Below are positions 56,600-64,000 of a DNA stretch of 64,000 bases, one piece after another (positions within the stretch are counted from its first letter, which is position 1; every line of letters starts with the position of its first letter). The notes beneath the pieces were generated by a model. That model was given only the letters and a program-made list of their open reading frames with translations. It was not told the origin of the DNA and ran no database searches. The stretch comes from Odontocerum albicorne. Lineage: Eukaryota; Arthropoda; Insecta; Trichoptera; Odontoceridae. The position numbers and the translations under genes were made by a program. The DNA lies in the NCBI GenBank assembly GCA_949825065.1, contig OX463844.1, positions 32,527,414-32,591,413 of the forward strand. Direction: 5' to 3'.

Positions 56600-59444
56600 A
56601 CCTTGAAAGTTTTCTTCAAACTGAATGAGAATCTAGGGTTAGGGGTTCTCTTTAGATTCAAGCTATTATATTACTTCCGTTTCTTTCGTCATGTTATTGA
56701 GACCGCCGGAATAGTATTTGAGTTTTAAAGTAGTTTTGATATTGATATATATATACGAGTATATATGTATTTATGTAAGTGTAGTGCTTAATGGTCAAGT
56801 CTCGTTTAGAAAATTCTATGTTTATTTTTTAGACATTTATATCCTTACTATATTTTTAATGATTAGAAATTGAATAGTGACAAAGATGTATATTGTAAAA
56901 AAAAGCGTAAAGAGATAGTTCGAGAATATTTGACTGAGGAAATAATAAGTGAGAGAAACAGGAGAGCGTGCAATATAGACAAGTGTGTGTGAAGGAGGCG
57001 ATAGCCGTGTGCACGGATAGTCTATTCTCTCTTCCAATGTCATAATGAGAACGGTGTTATAGTGTGTATGTATTGTAATAGCGAAATATTTTTTTAGTGT
57101 TTTTGAGGTTAATCTAAATTTAAGATTTTTCCAAAGTTTTTGAATGTATAAGTATACATATTTTACATTTTATCTGAACGTTAGTGATTCAGATATGAAA
57201 TTAATTTATATATTTTTATTTTCAAAATAAGAACGATTAACTTCTAAAGTATGAAATAACGACACGGTATAAACTTCTAATATTTTTCAAATTAAGTGAA
57301 GGAAAAGTTCAACATTCTCCGGTTGTTTGATTAATGGCAGTCATTTGGAATTACATCAGTGTGACAACTCTTTCTTGGTTAATCTAAAGGTGGGGTAGAA
57401 GCAAATGCGACCCTATTAAAAAGTCTTCTGACACATTTTATGTACTGTCATAGGGGCGAAAGGGTCGTCGGTGTACAGTTTTTCGTTTACAGAGTTAAGT
57501 AAATTGATTACCGAGGTTAAAGGATGTAAGGATTTTGTGTGAAAGACCCCAAAAATGTTATGTGCAGAAGTATTTATTTAAAAAAATGCTGAAATTGGTT
57601 CTATTTTTTCATATGCTGAATATTCATAATTGAAAATTTACTTTTTATAAAAAAAGCTACGTATTTATGAAATTTATCACAATTCAAGTAAATAAGGTGA
57701 TTTACTTCATACGAGTTTATTTGTTAAATACTTTCATATTGTTATCTTAACCCAGATTTAAAAACTTTCATATTGTTATCTTAACCCTTTAAATTCGAAT
57801 AGTCTTATATGAATATTTCGAATAGTCTTACTTAATATTAATGTTCAGTTAAGTTCGATCCCACCACTACCCACGTTGTTATGGGGGACAAAATAAGTCC
57901 CAATCTAGCGCGTTTAACACTCGAAGATCGTAATCTTGATTTATAATGAGTGCGACCTCTCGTAGTAACGAAGAAGGAGCTGCCCAAATGGACTTCCGCT
58001 ACGACACACCAAGGTGTGAAAAGAATAGCGTCGACGATGGGCTAAATATCTGATATCACGGGACATGACGACTCCGAGCGCAATAAATATACTACCGCAT
58101 TAACGTCTGAATTTCAAGCAACCCAGCAAATGGCCAGTACTTTTAAATAAAAACTTCGACGTAACAAAACTATATTTTGATATCATTAGGCCGGAGAAGC
58201 CAATATTTAAATACTCTTGTAGCCAAAAGTTATAAAATATTGAATTTATCAACTTGTAAATCCAAGATGGGTTTTGGTCGATGGTACCCAGTGAAGTGTT
58301 TTCAAATCAAGCATTAAATATATTTGTGCTTGATCGGGAAAAATGTATGCATTTATTCGCCTTAAAAGATATTTGATAATTGGCGAATTTCCTTGCAAAA
58401 TACCATTGTAGATTTGCCTCGGTTTGACACCGTGGCGCATAGCGGCTCTATTCGTAAGAAAGTTTTGTCCACTTGATAATTATTTTGGCGAGCATATTCT
58501 TGAACAGTTAAAGAAGGAAAATATTGGTTAATTGAAACTCGAATTCTACAATATAAAAATTTCCTAATTTGAATATTCATTATATTCCAAAGTCAATTAA
58601 ATGAAACCATATCTTCTTTCGCTGCTCGAGCTGAAATTAATTTGAATAGAACTGATTTTTATTTTTAGTTCTCCTCAAAGGGGGACGTTTTTTTATCAGA
58701 TTCTTTTTTAAATGAAATCTGCGTAAATTATAAAATTATCTAGTTAATCCGTAATTTGTTTGAATCTTTGTGAATTTTAAAGGATCTGAAATGTTCATTA
58801 GTAAAATACTTACCTTGCATTCAAATCGCCCTGAATAAGCTCTCGAAAAATTGTTTATCAAATTTTTAAGCCCACTGGGGGGAATAGATACATCGTCTTC
58901 GTAAATTAAAATAAACAGCTTTTGATTAATAAATCACATTGAAGCTAACAACTTAGACGAATTTTTTACGCACAAATCATTTAAAGTTGTTACAAAATGT
59001 AAATAAATATGGATTCGTTATTTTATATTTGAATCTTTTCTTTTTCTTGGGGCAGGGCTAAGAACTATGGGGATGCCGAGAAAATGTGTCATTTGTACAT
59101 AAATAAATATGTCACTGTTTATTTGTTTGTATACTTACTAAATTTAAATAATTGTCGTCTGTTTTAAAAAACTCAGATTTTCGTTTAAATATTTTATACA
59201 TTTTTTTATAAAAAGTATCACACATTCACGATTCATTCGTATGGTACCCCTCAACACATCTGAATTGACAAAATGGGAATTTTGAAGAGCATCACTGGAA
59301 GACTACCTTTTCTTCGGCCTCATTATTCGATCTCTCCGATTTAGCACCACTGGAGTGGGCCCGAAACTTTCAGTTAGTCAACCAACGTGTTGGAAATACT
59401 ACCACACGTGAAGAAACAACCACAAACTTATTTACCAATCTGTT
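56600..59444. other. Long stretch without a recognised element
   Basis: AT-rich with short direct repeats, for example CTTTCATATTGTTATCTTAA twice at 57731-57790. 57890-58110 is richer in G+C and contains CACACCAAGGTGTG. Minus-strand frames at 58249-58580 overlap in two registers and look like one decayed reading, but I recognise no protein. Confidence 0.35.
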
Positions 59445-59525
59445 TTTTTGGGTACCATCAGGAATTGAACTTGATTTTTTCGGGTTGAAGTCAAGCGACT
59501 TTCCAACAAGGCTACCGAGGTTCTT
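59445..59525 (-). repeat. tRNA-derived SINE, head only
   Basis: The minus strand reads AACCTCGGTAGCCTTGTTGG, AAAGTCGCTTGACTTCAACC and AATCAAGTTCAATTCCTGAT. Box A is good, box B fair. No tail. Confidence 0.75.
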
Positions 59526-60199
59526 ATAAAAAAATATGACTCGTATTAGCATGCTGACTGGTCGGAAGGAATAAATACAAAACATGGGATTTTTTTGGTT
59601 ATCATTAGGTTTTTTGATAAAAAAAACTGTTGGTGAAAAGTTTAAAAAAACCTATTGTATAGAAATACTCTATTCAGCACATCATTATTATTTTAATCGG
59701 TCATCAATATAAGTGGCGCGAATAATTGATTTGTCGGAATTTAGTGGTTGAAAAATTATGGTGATTTATCAATTTTGACTAGGGTCAATTTATTCAGTAA
59801 TTGTATGCAATGCCATTATCATTCTTCAAATGCATATGCTGTAAATGTTCCCGCACAAATAAAATCAAAACAAAAGGATTTTCAGCAATTAAATGCATCC
59901 ATTATATCATTATTTATTCACGTTGCCAAATAAAAATTTAGATGGTTTTATTATTCTATGAAATTGTGTAGTGCTGTATGTATATGGTACATGTGCTGAA
60001 AATGCATGCCTTAAAAATAATGTGGTGTGTGATACAATAAAAAATGTGATTTTAAAGAACGCATGTGAGTTTCCATTTAAATTTCGCAACTTTTTCAATG
60101 TTACGCACTGTACATGTCCAATATGTGAAACATACTTTATATTTAACCATGCTCCGTAAAAATAAAAAAGTTTTATGATATATCAATATTATGAACGAA
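59526..60199. other. Unassigned AT-rich stretch
   Basis: No gene or repeat recognised. Confidence 0.4.
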
Positions 60200-60625
60200 C
60201 TTAAGATTATTTAATTATTAAGGATAAATGTGAGCAAAAATTTAATATGCTAAATAGAGTGAAAAATAACAAATTGAGGTGGTTTTGACCTATTGATAAG
60301 ATGGGTGACGAAATACTGATTAAACAACTTCATAACGCAAACATCAGAAGGTAGACCGAAAGCTGTACGATTGGACCAATTGAATAAAATTTCAAAAGAA
60401 AGAAAGGTAAGGATGTTATATTTAACGACAAAATATAAATAGCACGTTTTAAAACGAACGCTAGAACATTGGACGGCACGCGATTAAGATAAACAGAAAT
60501 AACTGTATTAGAAGATGTGTGGATTCGGAAGAAGCGAAGGAAATATGTCGTGTCAGGAAAAGTCGGCACTCCTTTCTCTCTGATTAACCCAATAGGAAAA
60601 TTTCGTGGTGGTACGTATGCATTTA
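60200..60625 (+). pseudogene. Non-LTR RT C-terminal fragment (family R)
   Basis: In broken frames: KDKCEQKFNMLNRVKNNKLR (the KADVLSKIKKxxLRWFG region), a short EGRPKAVRLDQLNKI, then RNNCIRRCVDSEEAKEICRV and a segment before TGATTAACCCAATAGGAAAA. It ends TGGTGGTACGTATGC. No RT box. Confidence 0.75.
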
Positions 60626-60970
60626 CGAAAACTTTAATATGAACCTTGTGTTTGATAAAATTAAAATTACTGAAATCAGATAACCAAAACATAAAATTAT
60701 AAAACGAAACACTTATTTTAAAAGAATGCGTTATACGAGTATCTACAAATAAACACTATTCTTTTGAATGTCGTCGCATTTCCAATTAAATTTATTTTTT
60801 GAGTTAATATTTATATTTAAATATTTGTTTCTTTTTCAAATAACAATAATTTGTAAGTAAAGCTCACTAACTTATTCCATAAAATTAATATTTTTGGTAG
60901 CTATAATTTTATTGGTCGGGTGCAAACAATATATTCTTTTGAATTCGGCATTGACCGTGCATGAGTTATA
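60626..60970. other. Unassigned AT-rich stretch
   Basis: No gene or repeat recognised. Confidence 0.4.
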
Positions 60971-60972
60971 TA

Positions 60973-62209
60973 CGAGGGTGGTCCGATAAGTACTTAGCCT
61001 ACAAAAGAATAACAAAAAATTTGGAAAAGTGGCGATTTATTTCTCAACATAATCTCCTTTGAGTTCGATACACTTGACTCAGCGATGCTCCAACTTCTTT
61101 AACCCGTCTGAAAAATACGTTTTCTGGAGGTCTGCAAAGTAGGCCTCCGTGGCGGCGATAACCTCCTCATTCGACTCAAATTTCTGCCCGGCGAGTGACT
61201 TTTTCAAATTTGGAAACAAAAATAAGTCGCACGGGGCCAAATCCGGAGAATACGGTGGATGGGGCAGCAGTTCGTAGTCTAATTCTACCAATATGGCCGT
61301 GGCGACGGCGGAGGTGTGAGCCGGTGCGTTGTCATGATAGAAGAGCACTTTTTGCTTCGCCAAATGGTGCCGTTTTTTCTGCAATTCGGCGTCGAATCGG
61401 CCCAATTATTCGGCATAGTAGAGCCCTGTGACCGTTTTGCCCTTCTCCAGGAAGTCGATGTAGATCACACCTTTTGAATCCCAGAAAACGGTGGCCATCA
61501 CCTTTCCGGCCGATAGGACAGTCTTCGCCTTCTTCGGAGCACGTTCGCCGGGTGAAGTTCACTGTTTCGACTGTTCCTTGGTCTCGGGTGTGTACCAGTG
61601 TATTCATGTTTCGTCGACGGTCACGAAACGACGCAGAAACTCCTTCGGATTGCGCTTAAACATCGTCAAACACTGCTCTGAAGTGGTCTCACGGTCGCGC
61701 TTGTTGTCCGGAGTGAGCAAACGCGGCACCCATCGCGCCGACAGCTTTCTCATGCCCAATACTTCATGCAGGATATGACCCACGCGTTCTTTTGAGATGC
61801 CTACGGTCTCAGCTATCTCGCGCACCTTCAATCGGCGGTCTGCCAATACGAAATCGTGGATTTTTGTCACGTTATCCTCCGTGGTAGCCGTTTTCGGGGC
61901 ACCTGGGCGTGGCTCATCAAAAACCGACGTGCGACCACGTTGAAACTCGTTAAACCAATTTTTGACGGTCGCCATCGAAGGAGAAGAGTCACCGTACACA
62001 GCATCCAAGCGCTCTTTGATTTCGCTGCGCGATTTCCCTTTCAAAAACAAGAATCGAATCACCGACCGATATTGCTCTTTTTCCATTTTTCTCAAATCCG
62101 CGGACACGCTCGCTTCCACACGCGGTCAAAACAAAACTACGCGTCCGATTGCTCTTGCGATAGTGGTGCTATCGGGCGGTAAGGCTAAGTACTTATCGGA
62201 CCGCCCTCG
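60973..62209 (-). mobile_element. Near full-length mariner (family M5)
   Basis: The ends CGAGGGTGGTCCGATAAGTA and CGAGGGCGGTCCGATAAGTA (inverse of right) are flanked by TA (60971-60972, 62210-62211). 1237 bp. G+C content is much higher than that of the surrounding DNA, suggesting a relatively recent arrival. Confidence 0.95.
61037..62086 (-). pseudogene. Mariner transposase with four nonsense codons (M5)
   Basis: One continuous frame of 350 codons without frameshift from ATG at 62086 (MEKEQYRSVIRFLFLKGKSR) to TAA at 61037. Helix-turn-helix regions: SEIKERLDAVYGDSSPSMAT, VKNWFNEFQRGRTSVFDEPR and REIAETVGISKERVGHILHE. WVPRLLTP linker follows. First Asp is in FVTVDET (relatives have TGDET), second in FYHDNAPAH, third in YSPDLAPCD, spacing 34. 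In-frame stops: TGA at 61604-61606, TGA at 61559-61561, TAA at 61406-61408, TGA at 61079-61081. All three TGAs stand where relatives have Trp, each a one-base TGG-to-TGA change. Ends CIELKGDYVEK. Family differs from M1, M2 and M4. Confidence 0.92.
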
Positions 62210-62211
62210 TA

Positions 62212-62554
62212 CATATAAAGACGTGTTCTACAAAAATGCACAGATTATTTTAAAATTGGATAGCCTGTAGCATCAATTAGTGTTTTTCTTCTCAATATGA
62301 TGAAATTTAATGAAAATCAGCTTGATAAGTCTTACTTGAGTAATAAAAATATATCGATTTCATGAGATTCACTGGGAGCAGACAAGTAACCGATCTGTTG
62401 GGTGTTTTACGGTCATCTAGGAAGGTCGAAAGATGAAATAAAAAACAGAGATGAGGTATTTTATTAAGAAATAAAATACTGACGTTTAAAAATATTTTTT
62501 ATTCAATCGACACATTTTTATGATGGTGGTAACAATGTTTTATCTGTAATTTAA
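62212..62554. other. Unassigned stretch
   Basis: No gene or repeat recognised. Confidence 0.4.
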
Positions 62555-62995
62555 GCTTAATGAGGGTTGAGGTAAACAAAAAACGAAGGAAGAATGGTTA
62601 AACCAAGTGAGGGAATTTTGAAAAAAAATAAGGAGTAAACAAAACTCAAGGAACTCATTGGGGACATGATTCCTTCTAGGAAACGTATAACAGTACTGTC
62701 AACAGGGTCTCAGGGTGTTTAAGGTAAATCCCTATTTAAGGTAAATCAGGCGAACTGACTCGACTACCTCCTTCAGTCCTTTGAAGAGGTTGACTCTTCA
62801 TACTATTTCAGATATGTAACATTCAGGTGGCGCTTTTCAAATTATCGTTTATCACTAAATGGCAACAGAAAAATAATTGAATATCTATCTATGAAAATAT
62901 AAACTGTATGAGAATATATATGAATGTGGAAGAGGCGAAGGATTTATGCTGTCAAATGAAAGTATCTGCCTATCCCGGTGTATTAGTATACTCGT
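62555..62995 (+). pseudogene. Non-LTR RT C-terminal fragment (family R), interrupted
   Basis: A GRKEWLNQVREF-like piece (62585-62625) and a CMRIYMNVEEAKDLCCQMK, VSAYPGV piece (62905-62985) match successive parts of the family R tail. About 270 bp of unrelated sequence lie between them. It ends in GTATACTCGTATATGTA. Confidence 0.6.
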
Positions 62996-63599
62996 ATATG
63001 TACGAATATATTTTAAATAAGATTTTGTGATAAATCTCACATGAAAAACCTTTAATATATGGAACACGAAAATAAAATAAACGTTTTTTTATTAAATCTT
63101 AGAACAAGTATACTCAATGATTTAAAAAACCTATTTTTTAATTATATTCCGTGAATATTTTTCGTCACACCACGAAAATTTTCCTTATAAATTAAATTTC
63201 TTTCATAAACGAAAGTAATCACGTTTCACCTTGACAGTTCTTGACAAATTCATTCTGTTTTTTTAAATGGTTATTTCCTTACTTGGTACTTTTACAATAT
63301 TATTTACGCGGAAAAAATATATTTGATTTTTGTTCATAAATAAATACTTTTTACTTAAGTTGCTAAAAAACATAAAAAACAAACAAATTAAACGATTTCC
63401 AACATTTACTGTTTTTTATATGTTATATAATATTATATTTTTAGAATACAATGTAATTTCTAAAATTCTAAATGAATAACAAAACTTGGCAATTTTTCTT
63501 GACTAAATTGAATAAAAGTTCTTAACTATGGTGCTTAGAGTAAATGCATTGAATCAAAAAATATTTTTTCTGTTATGCACAATCATCGGTCTAGATTTA
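62996..63599. other. Unassigned AT-rich stretch
   Basis: No gene or repeat recognised. Confidence 0.4.
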
Positions 63600-63772
63600 A
63601 GATGACGAGACGCGTGTGTTCCAATTCAGAATTCAAAATTAAATTCTCGTTGGTACCCTTTTTTTTGTTTCACTTAATGCCTGCTTTATATCTTTGTGGT
63701 TGATTCTAAGAGATTGGCACAAAACAATAAAATCGCTTGATTGTACTGTATACAACGAAATTGTAATAAAGC
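63600..63772 (+). repeat. tRNA-derived SINE, head deleted
   Basis: It begins GATGACGAGACGCGTGTGTT and has lost box A. CCAATTCAGAATTCAAAATT is a poor box B. The body and tail are recognisable: TTTCACTTAATGCCTGCTTT, TTTGTGGTTGATTCTAAGAG, then CAATAAAATCGCTTGATTGT and CAACGAAATTGTAATAAAG. Confidence 0.75.
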
Positions 63773-64000
63773 ACAACACAATTCTTTACATATTTTCAAG
63801 TAAAAAGTGTAAAACAAATTACAAGTAGATACGCGTGTCATGGAAACACGGAGTGATATGGAAAAAAATGTCCTTTCTGAAATGTTAACCTCCCAGTCTC
63901 AATAATGTTTTTATAACACTTATTGATTTGACTTGAACATACAGTGAGGAATTTCTAATTTTAATTTCGAAATATTATTTTTACACATTTGCTATAAATG

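Noticed and set aside
58249..58580. Decayed protein on the minus strand
   Set aside because: Two overlapping frames could be joined by a frameshift, but no motif of any family was found to support a gene.
60330..60692. 120-codon minus-strand frame
   Set aside because: It lies antisense to the family R fragment at 60200-60625, whose sense strand explains the sequence better.
61037..62086. TGA read as tryptophan in this genome
   Set aside because: The M5 pattern suggests it, but TGA stands for Gly in the M4 mariner and Arg in the helicase remnant, so these are ordinary nonsense mutations.
61856..62270. Plus-strand frames of 102-108 codons
   Set aside because: Shadow frames opposite the M5 mariner transposase, open because that element is GC-rich.

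Overview
The window is AT-rich, gene-poor eukaryotic DNA, most likely from an arthropod and probably an insect. The basis is its repeat content: several mariner lineages, degenerate endonuclease/reverse-transcriptase non-LTR elements, a Helentron/Helitron-type helicase, a PIF/Harbinger element and a Penelope-like hairpin, plus many tRNA-derived SINEs. I found no convincing host protein-coding gene, rRNA gene, intact tRNA gene or CRISPR array. Every coding segment I recognise belongs to a transposable element and carries at least one break. The species cannot be named from the sequence.

Layout. 1-13.5 kb: SINE copies, a retroposon tail (1.6-1.9 kb), a young 4 x 52 bp tandem array (7.3 kb), a hairpin element with a hammerhead-like core (9.1 kb), a 2-copy duplication (9.6 kb) and an RT fragment (11 kb). 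13.5-15 kb: a PIF/Harbinger-type element with 48 bp TIRs, a TTA target duplication and a MADF remnant, nested in an RTE-like retroelement. 18.5-26 kb: three internally deleted mariners (two share one deletion), RT debris and SINEs. 26-30.4 kb: RT debris with a YVDD box, a nearly perfect 196 bp palindrome and a deleted Tc1/mariner element. 31-38.5 kb: SINEs, a CpG-rich inverted repeat and a second RT lineage with a degenerate zinc finger. 39.4-45.2 kb: the C-terminal end of a CR1/jockey-like LINE, a full-length Mos1-like mariner with one nonsense codon, further repeats and a third copy of the first mariner family. 45.2-51.2 kb: a GC-richer tandem repeat, then a Helentron-like element with a PIF1-type helicase and internal duplications. 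51-64 kb: SINEs, an RT element split by a GC-rich SINE-like insertion, a nearly full-length mariner (61-62.2 kb) and more RT debris.

How the parts relate. About eighteen SINE copies carry a tRNA-Gly-like head and a 3' tail that matches the 3' end of the CR1/jockey-like LINE at 39.5-40.4 kb. This suggests a LINE/SINE partnership in which the SINE borrows the LINE's reverse transcriptase. The internally deleted mariners are best read as non-autonomous copies moved by transposase made elsewhere.

All coordinates, alignments and counts were made by eye. Family names rest on motif recognition, not on database searches.
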